A stretch of 64,000 bases of DNA from Vibrio gangliei (GTDB taxonomy: Bacteria; Pseudomonadota; Gammaproteobacteria; Enterobacterales; Vibrionaceae). The stretch lies in the NCBI RefSeq assembly GCF_026001925.1, contig NZ_AP021869.1:1240001-1304000 (forward strand), written 5' to 3'. The translations under genes were made by a program, and so were the position numbers. This document shows, piece by piece, positions 10,455 through 18,621 of this stretch; within the stretch, counting starts at the first letter, position 1; each line of letters starts with the position of its first letter. The notes beneath the pieces were generated by a model. That model saw only the letters and a program-made list of their open reading frames with translations. It was not told the DNA's origin and ran no database searches.

Positions 10455-10649
10455 TATAAAAATTCAGTATATGGATAAAGGTTAAGAATTATATAGAAAA
10501 ATACCTTAATCTTATACCTGTTTATGCTTCTCTCAATCATTTGAAAGTCTGCATCAATGCCACGATTTGAGAGCCTGTTATCATAAAGCATTATCAAGCT
10601 AGACTATGATTAAAAATTACGGAAAACGTTGAGAATGTGATGGTTTTTA

Positions 10650-10662
10650 GTTACGCTGTCAC
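10650..10662. promoter_or_regulatory. matS-like MatP binding site upstream of matP
   Basis: GTTACGCTGTCAC differs from the matS consensus GTGACRNYGTCAC at one position (third base). It lies 26 bases before the matP start, in the promoter or leader, so MatP may bind at its own gene. Function is inferred from the consensus only. Confidence 0.6.
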
Positions 10663-10688
10663 CATGCAATGTCTATTAGGGAAGACAA

Positions 10689-11138
10689 ATGAAATATCAA
10701 CAACTTGAAAACTTAGAATGTGGTTGGAAATGGCAATATCTGATTCGGAAATGGAAAGACGGTGAAGCGATTACGCGCTACCAAGATTCCAGTGAATCTC
10801 AAGCAGCGATTACTTATTTACAACGATTAGAACACCAGCCAACACAAGTTCTTACCTGGATTGATGAACACATGAATCCTGAGCTTGATAATAAGCTAAA
10901 ACAAGCGATACGCGCCAAGCGTAAGCGTCATTTTAATGGTGAGCATGCTCATACCAAAAAGAAATCAATCGATTTAGATTACGCTGTTTGGGAGAAACTA
11001 TCCGAAAGAGCACAGGAACTCGGTTGTACATTATCTGAAGCGATTGAGTATTTGGTCACAGAAGCGTCGCGCAGTGAAAAAGCCAGTAAGAAAGTAAACA
11101 GCATCAAGGCAGATTTAAGCAAATTGCTCGACTTTTAA
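10689..11138 (+). CDS. matP: Macrodomain Ter protein MatP
   Basis: This 149-residue DNA-binding protein is recognisable from its start KYQQLENLECGWKWQYL and the C-terminal ribbon-helix-helix region around KKKSIDLDYAVWEKL and LGCTLSEAIEYLV. MatP binds matS sites, compacts the terminus region and ties it to the divisome through ZapB. E. coli MatP is of nearly the same length (150 residues). The start has a GGAAG Shine-Dalgarno nine bases upstream. Together with the dif site 11 kb away it marks this window as the Ter region of a chromosome. Confidence 0.95.
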   Translation: MKYQQLENLECGWKWQYLIRKWKDGEAITRYQDSSESQAAITYLQRLEHQPTQVLTWIDEHMNPELDNKLKQAIRAKRKRHFNGEHAHTKKKSIDLDYAVWEKLSERAQELGCTLSEAIEYLVTEASRSEKASKKVNSIKADLSKLLDF

Positions 11139-11288
11139 TAGAGTCAGAAGGGCTTAAATTGTTATTTTCCCCATTGATTGGCGTGATCGAGATAAAAATT
11201 TTATTGTCTCGACTGGATATTGACGTTTATATTGCTAAATTGTATACATTGATGTTTACAGTAAAGTGAAATAAACAAGAGGTATCTT

Positions 11289-11591
11289 ATGAAAAAAGTT
11301 GTTCTTCTTTCCCTATGTGCGATAGCCACAACATCAAGTTTTACTTACGCAGCGGATATTGCTGCTGGACAAGCAAAAACCGCCATGTGCGCCTCGTGTC
11401 ATGGTGCCAATGGTGAAGCCGCAATTAAAACTTATCCTAATCTAAAAGGACAAAATGCGGCTTATCTTGAAAAGCAGATGAAAGCGTTTAAAAGCGGCGA
11501 ACGAAAAGATCCTGTGATGTCACCAATGGCAGCCACAATAAACGATGCAGATATTGCCAACATTGCAGCGTATTACGAGAGTTTAAAGTAA
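11289..11591 (+). CDS. Periplasmic cytochrome c, class I (c553-like)
   Basis: This 100-residue protein has a signal peptide cut after TYAA or nearby, a single haem-binding motif CASCHG, and a distal methionine in DPVMSPMA that can be the sixth haem ligand. It ends in the usual C-terminal helix IANIAAYYESL. It is a small soluble electron carrier of the periplasm. Its redox partner cannot be told from the sequence. The start follows an AAGAGG Shine-Dalgarno. It is the last host gene before the prophage. Confidence 0.9.
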   Translation: MKKVVLLSLCAIATTSSFTYAADIAAGQAKTAMCASCHGANGEAAIKTYPNLKGQNAAYLEKQMKAFKSGERKDPVMSPMAATINDADIANIAAYYESLK

Positions 11592-11774
11592 CCATTCGTT
11601 AATCCATCGATTTGTAATTGCCACATATTAATCACAGACAGAACTAAATGATCTTGGATAACCCAAGAGATTTCACCGAAGGAGATTTAGCTCTGTATGC
11701 GAATGAAGTAGTTAACTTGCTAAGTAAATAGTTATCTGTTGCAGCATTGTTGATTTATCTTGTGATTATGATTA

Positions 11775-11803
11775 GGTTCGCATTATGTCAGGTTACGGTA
11801 AAT
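11775..11803 (+). other. Left prophage attachment junction (dif-like, 7-bp centre)
   Basis: The order is the XerC-type arm GGTTCGCATTA (11775-11785), the centre TGTCAGG, then a diverged XerD-type arm TTACGGTAAAT (11793-11803). Compared with the complete site at 21539-21566, the XerC arm looks host-like while the centre and XerD arm look phage-derived. This is what XerC-mediated integration of a filamentous phage leaves behind. The assignment of each half to host or phage is inference. Confidence 0.65.
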
Positions 11804-11831
11804 AAGACGTTAAAAAACATAACTGTACAAT

Positions 11832-11851
11832 ATAGCCCTTTAAAGGGTTAT
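11832..11851 (+). promoter_or_regulatory. Palindrome covering the ribosome binding site of the next gene
   Basis: CCCTTTAAAGGG (11836-11847) is a perfect palindrome that extends to 11832-11851 with one mismatch. Its right half holds AAAGGG, the likely Shine-Dalgarno for the ATG at 11856. It could be an operator or an RNA hairpin that hides the start site. Confidence 0.45.
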
Positions 11852-11855
11852 AACT

Positions 11856-12233
11856 ATGAAGTATCACGAAATGACAAAAAACTACGTTTTTCGTGAATTT
11901 GAGTGCGGATTAACTATAGAAGAAACCGCAATACTTTGTTTCAAAACTGTGAGGACGGTCACGGATTGGGACAAGGGAAAACCCATACCGCCAGAGTGCA
12001 AACGGCTAATGAGAATGTATTCAGGGCGAGAATTAAGCCATGCTGATGAATGGCAAGGCTTCAAAATGAACAAAAACTGCTTAATCACACCTTACGACCA
12101 CAGAGCTACACCGCAACAAATTCTAATGGGATTGGCTCTAATAGAAATACAATCCGAACTCGAAATAAAAACCTCAACACACCTCTTAAAAATGGCGCGC
12201 GCGATAAGTGCCATAAAGATGAAAAACAAGTAA
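11856..12233 (+). CDS. Small phage regulatory-type protein (DUF3653-like)
   Basis: A 125-residue protein with an N-terminal helix-turn-helix-like segment: the stretch CGLTIEETAILCFKTVRTVTDWDKG resembles a DNA-binding helix pair that reads a stop-and-turn pattern as in XRE-like proteins. A second half has the conserved-looking LSHADEWQGFKM. It resembles the small DUF3653 proteins that occur near the ends of Vibrio filamentous phages, where a regulatory role is presumed. It is transcribed against the structural operon. DNA binding is inferred, not shown. Confidence 0.6.
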   Translation: MKYHEMTKNYVFREFECGLTIEETAILCFKTVRTVTDWDKGKPIPPECKRLMRMYSGRELSHADEWQGFKMNKNCLITPYDHRATPQQILMGLALIEIQSELEIKTSTHLLKMARAISAIKMKNK

Positions 12234-12600
12234 GTAAAAGGGGTGAGACTTTCACCCCGTATTACTATACAGGGTGCGCGAGCTTTGCTTTCTTCGGCTA
12301 ATTAACCTGTATAAAAAAACATGTAACCTAAATGGGCAGGTAGCTGAGTTGCAGTGGCATAAATCGCCATTGATGTGGATAGGCTCTGCAAGGCTTGATT
12401 CTAGAGTAAAGAGGTGTGTTTTTCTGTTGCATTGTGAATGCAGGTTTTCGCCCAGTTGAATCAAGCGAATACAGTAACGTTAGTGAGTGGGCTTGGATGG
12501 CTTCGCCATAAAAAAGTATGTCATTTATGAATTCAAAAAAAGACATACTGCTAAAAACTCAAGATTTGTTATAGAATTTGATGATTTTTACAAAATTTTG
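12234..12600. other. Hairpin-rich intergenic region of the phage
   Basis: No supported gene is present. Hairpins visible are GGGGTGA/TCACCCC (12240-12258), TGCATT-GTG-AATGCA (12428-12442), ATGGC-TTC-GCCAT (12497-12509) and AGTATGTC/GACATACT (12515-12549). In filamentous phages the region after the morphogenesis genes holds the packaging signal and replication origins, and this one has the same position. Which hairpin does what cannot be told here. Confidence 0.5.
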
Positions 12601-12636
12601 AAACAAAAAAAGTCAGACCTAATGGAGACTGACTTT
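12601..12636 (-). terminator. Terminator of the phage structural operon
   Basis: AAAGTCAG pairs perfectly with CTGACTTT across a 12-base loop. On the minus strand the stem runs into TTTTTTTGTTT, so it ends the transcript that covers the lipoprotein and upstream phage genes. Confidence 0.75.
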
Positions 12637-12798
12637 CTTTGCAATGCCTAAGCAGTAAGAGTCACCAAACTGCGAACACTGTAACTTTGAAAATTACAAC
12701 ATAAAACTAAGAGTGTGAATTCAAAGTATGAAAATATTATAAATTTTTCTTTAATTGTTGCAACTTCTATACTCTATAAATTGAACTATTTTGATAGT

Positions 12799-13455
12799 TT
12801 AAATATTTTTTTCAGTATCTAACCATGGTGTACCATGCATTTCGGGATAACCTTCTAAATACGTGATCTTTGCACCTGTTTCTTTTCTTATTTCTCTGAC
12901 AATATCTAAAAATGTTTTTTCCGTCCACTCTTCGGAAGTACCTACCATTGCATCAGACAAGCTTCGACTAATTTGCATTAAGCCACCCGTTTGTTTATTA
13001 AACGACGCATAAACATCCAAATGGTATCCGTTTTTATATTGCCATAAACACGATGTCAATTTTAATGTGCTACTATCTTGAATCTCACGTGTTGCTTGAG
13101 CAACCCAGACTGCACCATCACATGTAGCTATTTTTAAAGATACACCATTTGCGGCGGCTAAAGAAGCCATGTTAGATCCTGCAAATGGGTTTACTAAATG
13201 AAATCTACCAGATTGTTCAGGAGGCGTTGAAAAGTTTGGGATTGGCGTCGATTCATTTGCAGAATTAATATTTCTTCCAAGCCCATTACTTGCAGCTTTA
13301 ATTACAGCCGATCTATTACTATTTGTTTCTACATTGAAAATTCTATAATACTCAACCGTTGTACTTTTTTCCGCGAGTGCATTATTAACAGAACCACAAC
13401 CGGAAAGCATAGCTGAAGCACTTAAAATTAAACCTATTACCTTTGATTTTTTCAC
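12799..13455 (-). CDS. Putative lipoprotein in the phage (accessory gene)
   Basis: About 218 residues from a GTG start at 13455, chosen because AAGGGA lies six bases upstream. The upstream in-frame ATG at 13470 has no such site. The N terminus KKSKVIGLILSASAMLSGCG is a lipoprotein signal peptide with Cys at the lipobox. I do not recognise the rest, which includes several Trp, two further Cys (IATCDG, TSCLW) and a C-terminal EGYPEMHGTPWL. It is not a core inovirus gene. As the last gene of the operon it may be cargo, for example altering the host surface, but that is a guess. Confidence 0.7.
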   Translation of the reverse strand: MKKSKVIGLILSASAMLSGCGSVNNALAEKSTTVEYYRIFNVETNSNRSAVIKAASNGLGRNINSANESTPIPNFSTPPEQSGRFHLVNPFAGSNMASLAAANGVSLKIATCDGAVWVAQATREIQDSSTLKLTSCLWQYKNGYHLDVYASFNKQTGGLMQISRSLSDAMVGTSEEWTEKTFLDIVREIRKETGAKITYLEGYPEMHGTPWLDTEKNI

Positions 13456-13546
13456 AATAATTCCCTTCATGAAATAAAAACAAGGAGGAATTATACGCAA
13501 AAATCATTGATAACAAAGTGTTATCGATCTTATCAATGTGTTTGTA

Positions 13547-14755
13547 TTATAAAACTGTCGTTCTAATCACTATCCGCAATTCTCGTTGTGTCTTCTCGGT
13601 TCTGTCGGAACGGAACAGTGCGCCAAGGTAAGGAATATCCATCAGGACAGGTACGCCCGTTTGTGTGGTGCGTTCATCATTGGAAATCAAGCCGCCTAAC
13701 ATGATGGTTTGTTTGTCCTTTACCTTAACTACGGTTTGCAGTGTCCGCTTATTGGTGATGATGTCCGATGCAATAGACGAATTGCTGACGGACTGCGATT
13801 CCTGATTGATTTGCAGGACTATTTCATCATTGATGACGTGCGGCACAACCTCAAGGGATACGCCTACGTCTTGACGCTCAATAGACTGGATAATATTTCC
13901 GCCCTCGGTCGCCTCAGTTGACGTTAAAAATGGCACGTTTTGACCGACTGTAATATAACCGCGTTCCCTGTCCATAATAAGCATATTTGGCCGTGATAAC
14001 AGTTCTGTGTTTTGGTCAGTCGATACCGCCTTGATTAACGCGTTAAAATCTCCACCTGAAAAGATAGCAGCATTATCGGTAAGCAAGTCAATGGCGGTGG
14101 TGTTAGTAACAAATCCGGCCTTGTCGAGTGCCAGCTGCATATTCACACCAATTTCGTGCGAGTTATCCAATGCGGTTTCAGTGATAACCGCCTCAATAAA
14201 AATTTGTCGTTGTGGTTGGTCAATACCGGACACAAGCGCGTCTATTTTGGCGAGTTGGTCAGCCGTTCCCGACACAATCACAGCGTTAGTGGTTGGGAGT
14301 AATTCCGCGCTAAATCCTGTTGCTGAATTGCCTTTAATGGATTGCGTCACCGTCGCTGATAAAGTGGATTTAAGCAAATCGACCACCTTGGAATTACGCA
14401 CATGATTCAGTCGATAAAGTTTGACAAGGGAGGGCTCAATTTCTTGTATCTCTTCCTCTTTAGGCTTGACCACATACAACCCATTTTCATATTGAACAAA
14501 GTAGCCGTGAGAGTTGAGAACGTTATTAAAAAAGGAGGCATATTCGGACGGCTGCAAGTTGGGAGCGGTAAAGCTAACCGAACCCGTCACACCTTGCGAT
14601 AGAACAATCGGACGGTCTAGTTTTCGTGCGCCCCATGCAACAAATTCAGAGATAGAAAGATTTGAGGTCTCATACACTGGTTCATCAGCAGCAAAGGCAA
14701 TAGGCGAGACCACCAACCAGAGAATAACGGTAAATTTAACAAGTAAGCGTTTCAT
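13547..14755 (-). CDS. Phage secretin (pIV-like outer-membrane channel)
   Basis: A 402-residue protein from the ATG at 14755, which has AAGGTGA upstream; the start overlaps the zot end by 20 bases. It has a signal peptide ending AFA, N-terminal N0/N1-type domains (ISEFVAWGARKLDRPIVLS; SEYASFFNNVLNSHGYFV), a NolW-like fold and a C-terminal secretin domain with LLSRPNMLIMDRE, ITVGQNVPF and IMLGGLIS. Secretins form the outer-membrane ring through which filamentous phage leaves the cell. CTX-type phages use the host EpsD instead, so having its own gene makes this phage more like f1. Confidence 0.9.
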   Translation of the reverse strand: MKRLLVKFTVILWLVVSPIAFAADEPVYETSNLSISEFVAWGARKLDRPIVLSQGVTGSVSFTAPNLQPSEYASFFNNVLNSHGYFVQYENGLYVVKPKEEEIQEIEPSLVKLYRLNHVRNSKVVDLLKSTLSATVTQSIKGNSATGFSAELLPTTNAVIVSGTADQLAKIDALVSGIDQPQRQIFIEAVITETALDNSHEIGVNMQLALDKAGFVTNTTAIDLLTDNAAIFSGGDFNALIKAVSTDQNTELLSRPNMLIMDRERGYITVGQNVPFLTSTEATEGGNIIQSIERQDVGVSLEVVPHVINDEIVLQINQESQSVSNSSIASDIITNKRTLQTVVKVKDKQTIMLGGLISNDERTTQTGVPVLMDIPYLGALFRSDRTEKTQRELRIVIRTTVL

Positions 14756-15809
14756 GCTGTTCACCTTGACTGATAGTGATATTGCAACGGGATTGAGCGT
14801 TGAATTGATAGCCCAATGATTCAAGTTCATGCGAGTTAATGCGGCGTCCTAACTTATCAAGCACAAAATAGATAGGTTCGTCAGGCAGGTGCATATAACT
14901 CACTATTTTGTAACCAGAAAAATCAAAATTAACCGGCTTAGTTTCAGCAACCGCTTGAGTAATAACAGCGTCTAACTCAGGCTTATTATGTGGCGCAAAG
15001 AAATAAACCAATAAACCAGAAGCTAACGCGCCAAATGTTAGGGCAATTAAACGGGAATATTTGCGAGCATAAATTTTAGTAATGCGCATGATGTTTCTCA
15101 GGGTATAGGGCACGGTATAACGACCATGCGTATAGTAGGGAGGCAGCACAGAATAAGTGCCGTGTTCATAATGGTCTGAAAAGGCTTGTTTTGTGTCGTA
15201 AGAGTGATAGAGGTCAGTGCCCCACAGATACCACTTATCCACGGTTAAAGAGTTGACGTTATCACCATATTTCACAATCCCAATATGGAGCTTAGGCAGT
15301 GGGAGTTTTAATTGCCCTAGTGTAGCAATGCGGATAAGGGTTGAAATAATGGGTATTTGCATACGATCCAGACGACGACAAAAAACGGTATGTTCAGCCA
15401 AAGCAAGACGAGCTTGCTTATCAACAATGGAAATATCTTGAACAATAAAGATGATATCCCAACCTAATTTTCTAGCGTGCAAACACCAGTTGATCACATC
15501 TTGGCGGCTCTTATCATTCCAAGTTCTGGAGTTAAACCAGGTGCCGCATTCATCAAGCACTAGAAGACCGTTTTTGCGTTCATCGTAAGTAGTATTACCT
15601 TTACCGATAGCGTGAAAGTCAGCGAGACTTGGCTTATCAGGTACACGTAAAAGGCGAGTATTTTTCTTGTTGCGACCAAGCATGAATCGAAGATTGATAT
15701 CAAGATTAGTGGCAACAGGTGCACCACGTAAAAACGCATCACGAATGCGACCGACCGAAGTTAAAGACTTGCCCGCACCTAATTTACCAGTAACAAAATA
15801 AACGGCCAT
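14736..15809 (-). CDS. zot: Zot-family morphogenesis ATPase (pI)
   Basis: A 357-residue protein with Walker A GKLGAGKS at residues 7-14, Walker B LLVLDECGTW near residue 83-92, and one membrane helix at about 240-260 (IALTFGALASGLLVYFFA). That layout, with a cytoplasmic ATPase domain and a short periplasmic tail, is the pI/Zot family. It is the inner-membrane motor that drives assembly and export of the filament. Its start shares TAATG with the stop of the pVI-like gene. The name Zot is a family name; toxin activity is not implied. Confidence 0.92.
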   Translation of the reverse strand: MAVYFVTGKLGAGKSLTSVGRIRDAFLRGAPVATNLDINLRFMLGRNKKNTRLLRVPDKPSLADFHAIGKGNTTYDERKNGLLVLDECGTWFNSRTWNDKSRQDVINWCLHARKLGWDIIFIVQDISIVDKQARLALAEHTVFCRRLDRMQIPIISTLIRIATLGQLKLPLPKLHIGIVKYGDNVNSLTVDKWYLWGTDLYHSYDTKQAFSDHYEHGTYSVLPPYYTHGRYTVPYTLRNIMRITKIYARKYSRLIALTFGALASGLLVYFFAPHNKPELDAVITQAVAETKPVNFDFSGYKIVSYMHLPDEPIYFVLDKLGRRINSHELESLGYQFNAQSRCNITISQGEQHETLTC

Positions 15810-16174
15810 TAGCCCGTCACCTTGTTAATAGCGTAAAACTGCCATTGCCAAACCCACTTAATAACACGAGCTGAAAAAATTGCGCTAATACAGGGAATAG
15901 CATTATCAGGAATAAAAAAGGCAAAGCCTTGCGATAGCTCAGGCGGTGTTATGTAAGATAAACCGTTAAAAATGGCACTAAGAGCAAGGGCAGTTGTTAA
16001 AGTTAAACCAAGTACCATTGTGAGGATAGTCAAGTTAATGGCGATAGAGCGCGTCAAACGAGTAGCAAACCATCCTAAAACCGTTGCCATAAGTTGAGAT
16101 AAAAAAACAGCGAGTGCAGGCAGTCGCAACAAGTTGCTAATACCATTTAACGCAGGAATGAGGAAAACAGGCAT
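15809..16174 (-). CDS. Minor coat protein, pVI-like (DUF2523 type)
   Basis: A 121-residue hydrophobic protein with three likely membrane segments (LAVFLSQLMATVLGWF, ILTMVLGLTLTTALALSAI, and a C-terminal amphipathic part). Position between the adsorption protein and Zot, size and hydrophobicity match the pVI end-cap protein that joins the adsorption protein to the virion tip. The Shine-Dalgarno GGGG overlaps the stop of the upstream gene, and its own stop overlaps the zot start, so translation is coupled. Confidence 0.8.
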   Translation of the reverse strand: MPVFLIPALNGISNLLRLPALAVFLSQLMATVLGWFATRLTRSIAINLTILTMVLGLTLTTALALSAIFNGLSYITPPELSQGFAFFIPDNAIPCISAIFSARVIKWVWQWQFYAINKVTG

Positions 16175-16176
16175 AG

Positions 16177-17667
16177 TTACCCCTTATTATTCGATGCTTG
16201 AATAGGTGCAGGCGTGATACCAGAAAGGACAATGCTAAAAAGTGTCCACGCAGTGTAGATATACAAAATAAAACTGATTAGAGATTTGGCTTTATCTGAA
16301 AAATCACAATCAAAAGAAATATCGCCCTGTGGTGTAGGAATGGCAAAGGGAGAGCATGAAGCAGAGGATGGGAAAACGTTCATAAAAGAACTGATATCTG
16401 AATTAATTACAGCTTCAATTTCAGAAGTGCCAGAATCATTAACCAAAGCTTGAGCTGCTGATACCGCATTATCATAAGCCATATTGCTAGCGTTATCAGC
16501 TGCATCGGCGGCATCAGTAATATAATTAGAAGCGTCACCATAACTAAGTTCATGGTCACCCTGACAATTACGAGGATCAGTAGATGGATCACAAATAGAT
16601 TCGCCGATACTGCTAATAGCATCTCTTACAGCCATTGATTCACTATGAATTGCATCAACAATAGAGCCGCTGCCTGAATTAACAGCATCAGAGATACCAG
16701 CGCCAATGTTAGCTATAATACTGTTTTGTTGAAGTTGTAATAGGCGGTTTTGCTGTGCAATCAAAAAATCCTGATTCATTTGATCAACAATGGACTGACC
16801 GACGGCATTAGTGCTGTTTCTGATATCAGTTAATTTGTTTTTAATATCCGCAGAATTTTGATTGATATCTTTGTTGATTTGGCCTAATGCCTGATTATTA
16901 TCACGATTCATATTTTGAATAGCCTGGACAACTGCTATATCCGTTGAATCATTAGACGTTACTGTATCCGGCTCTGGTTTATCAAAACCGGAACTTGGTG
17001 ATGATTCCGTTGAATCATTAGGTGAAGTATATCCACCGTCAGGGGGATTAATCGGTGAAGTAGGGTCATAGTCACCCAAGCATTCAGGCCAATTAGAAGA
17101 ACCTATTAAACAAGATGCTGGACCATCATTACAGGTTGTTTCTAATGATGGCGAAACAATATCATTACCATTATGGCATTGATAATGAAAAATACCATTA
17201 CTTAATTGACAAGCATTTTGATCTGTTTGTATCTGATCTAATGTAGATTGAAGTTGACAAAATGGAATTGCCTCACATTGGTTTGTAAATTGATTATATT
17301 GTTCACCGTCTGAACACTCAGAAGCTTTACATGATAGGATATATGATGTTTGGGAAGTGCATTCAGCTTTCCTTGCAGTAAAAGAAGTTAGAAAAATTTC
17401 ATTTTGTTGTGAATTAAGACCATAAAACTCAATCGGGACGTTACCATTTGAATATGCTTCTTTTAAATAATAAACATAAGATTGATATCCTAAATCTGAT
17501 GATTCTAATGAAGATATTTTTGCAGACGCAAGCTCGTCAGGAGAACTACCTTCCCCCTGTGACCAATAATAGTAATAACCAGTCACAAATGTATCGGCAG
17601 AATGAGCAGCAAATGAAAACCCAAAAGTCAAAATAATAAGAAGATAAAAGTTTGTTTTAAGGGTCAT
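16177..17667 (-). CDS. Adsorption minor coat protein (pIII-like, TspB-type C terminus)
   Basis: A 496-residue protein from the ATG at 17667, which begins a signal peptide ending AAHSA. The N-terminal half is cysteine-rich (about 14 Cys), as expected for a disulfide-bonded receptor-binding head. A Ser/Pro/Asp-rich linker (SPINPPDGGYTSPNDSTESS region) and a Gln/Asn-rich coiled coil with NRDNNQALGQINKDINQNS follow. The C terminus has a membrane anchor AKSLISFILYIYTAWTLFS. This is the plan of phage adsorption proteins: head, flexible linker, anchor. The host receptor, often a pilus, cannot be told from this. Confidence 0.82.
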   Translation of the reverse strand: MTLKTNFYLLIILTFGFSFAAHSADTFVTGYYYYWSQGEGSSPDELASAKISSLESSDLGYQSYVYYLKEAYSNGNVPIEFYGLNSQQNEIFLTSFTARKAECTSQTSYILSCKASECSDGEQYNQFTNQCEAIPFCQLQSTLDQIQTDQNACQLSNGIFHYQCHNGNDIVSPSLETTCNDGPASCLIGSSNWPECLGDYDPTSPINPPDGGYTSPNDSTESSPSSGFDKPEPDTVTSNDSTDIAVVQAIQNMNRDNNQALGQINKDINQNSADIKNKLTDIRNSTNAVGQSIVDQMNQDFLIAQQNRLLQLQQNSIIANIGAGISDAVNSGSGSIVDAIHSESMAVRDAISSIGESICDPSTDPRNCQGDHELSYGDASNYITDAADAADNASNMAYDNAVSAAQALVNDSGTSEIEAVINSDISSFMNVFPSSASCSPFAIPTPQGDISFDCDFSDKAKSLISFILYIYTAWTLFSIVLSGITPAPIQASNNKG

Positions 17668-17722
17668 AAGTAAATATCCGTATAAAGATATGGACGCCTT
17701 GACCGCCCATAGAGAGAAACAA

Positions 17723-17965
17723 TTAAGATGCTTTGTTTGCACCTTTCTTGAATAGTTTGATACCAACAAAACCAACGGTTAAAGCGGTAACAATTGGCCA
17801 AACCGCCGCAATGATATCGTCAACCAAAGTGGTGATTTCAGTCATTGCAGAAGCAGCACCAGCAGGTAATTCAGCGTGAGCACCAACAGAACCGAGAGCA
17901 GCAACAGCCACTACAGAAAAAGTTTTAGTGTTCACGTATTTTTTTACAGTATTAAAATGTTTCAT
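17723..17965 (-). CDS. Major coat protein (pVIII-like)
   Basis: An 80-residue precursor. The signal peptide ends SVGAHA, leaving a mature protein of about 49 residues that starts ELPAGAAS. It has one membrane-spanning helix (IIAAVWPIVTALTVGFVGI) and a basic tail KLFKKGANKAS, which packs against the phage DNA. Acidic start, hydrophobic middle and basic end are the standard pVIII plan. A GGAGAT Shine-Dalgarno lies seven bases before the ATG, strong as expected for the most abundant phage protein. Confidence 0.93.
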   Translation of the reverse strand: MKHFNTVKKYVNTKTFSVVAVAALGSVGAHAELPAGAASAMTEITTLVDDIIAAVWPIVTALTVGFVGIKLFKKGANKAS

Positions 17966-17983
17966 GGTTTTATCTCCTATAAA

Positions 17984-18100
17984 TTAACCACTTGTAGAAA
18001 TCTCGACCGCACGTTTGAAAGCAAGAATTTGCTTCCCTATCGCAAAGCCAAGGAGAAACACTGTACAAAATGAACCTGTCATAAATTCAATAGATAACAT
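17984..18100 (-). CDS. Tiny phage membrane protein (pVII/pIX-like)
   Basis: A 38-residue frame read directly from the sequence, beginning MLSIEFMTGSF and holding one hydrophobic helix (CTVFLLGFAIG) followed by basic residues KQILAFKRA. A strong GGAGGT lies 12 bases before the ATG. It sits directly upstream of the major coat gene, where f1 has gene IX, and is transcribed with it. The assignment to the virion tip opposite to the adsorption protein rests on size, hydrophobicity and position. Confidence 0.7.
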   Translation of the reverse strand: MLSIEFMTGSFCTVFLLGFAIGKQILAFKRAVEISTSG

Positions 18101-18103
18101 TGC

Positions 18104-18223
18104 TTATCGTTGACCTCCGATTAACCAACCGAGCGCAATTAACACAAAACAAAGGCCAATAAAGACAAGCAATTGAAAATTGTCTAAGTGATCTAATAAT
18201 TCGGAAAATTGCGCGTCAGTCAT
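18104..18223 (-). CDS. Tiny phage membrane protein (pVII-like)
   Basis: A 39-residue frame with the start MTDAQFSELLDHLDNFQ, one membrane helix LLVFIGLCFVLIALGWLI and a GGQR tail. It begins two bases after the stop of the ssDNA-binding protein gene and ends three bases before the next small gene. In f1 the genes VII and IX occupy exactly this position between V and VIII. No sequence similarity claim is made; the identity rests on position and shape. Confidence 0.68.
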   Translation of the reverse strand: MTDAQFSELLDHLDNFQLLVFIGLCFVLIALGWLIGGQR

Positions 18224-18225
18224 GA

Positions 18226-18546
18226 TTAGCCTTTAGCTTGATTTGGTGTTGGTAATGCGAACAACTGGAAACCATTAAATGAACGGTGTTGACCTTTATC
18301 ATCCGCGAAAGACATTTCGTTATATTTGATTTGAAATTCAGTTCGAGAGCCAACAAGAGATTTTAAAACTTTGCCAGCTTCGCCCTTGTTCCATAAATCA
18401 GCGGAGATTGAAACGCGGATAGTGTCCGTAGGGAATGTCGTTACTAAGTTGATAGTAGCGACCTGCTCAGATTCGCCCGTTGAACGATTGAGTTTTGTAG
18501 ATTGAATGATGTCGGTTTCATCCAAAATTAAGCCCTGAATTTTCAT
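18226..18546 (-). CDS. Phage single-stranded DNA-binding protein (pV-like)
   Basis: A 106-residue protein without signal peptide, in the gene V position between rep and the coat genes. It has an alternating beta-strand pattern (QVATINLVTTFP, TIRVSISADLW, RTEFQIKYNEMSF) that fits a small OB-like fold. Gene V proteins coat newly made single strands, switch replication to single-strand production and present DNA to the assembly site. An AGGAAA Shine-Dalgarno precedes the ATG. Function is assigned from position and size. Confidence 0.7.
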   Translation of the reverse strand: MKIQGLILDETDIIQSTKLNRSTGESEQVATINLVTTFPTDTIRVSISADLWNKGEAGKVLKSLVGSRTEFQIKYNEMSFADDKGQHRSFNGFQLFALPTPNQAKG

Positions 18547-18621
18547 ATTTATTTCCTTTTGTTTTGTTTAAAGATTAAGAGCGACAGTTATTGACACGAG
18601 TCCAAGGAAGCGATTATTCCT

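Noticed and set aside
11648-11731. 27-codon frame ending VVNLLSK upstream of the left attachment site
   Set aside because: Too short to judge, no match I recognise, weak start; could be a gene fragment but cannot be supported.
12252-12546. Several short frames on both strands in the phage intergenic region
   Set aside because: They overlap the hairpins and each other and have no coding signs.
16407-16622. Hydrophobic 71-residue frame inside the adsorption protein gene
   Set aside because: Same strand, shifted frame; a shadow of the real gene's repeated Ala/Asn codons.
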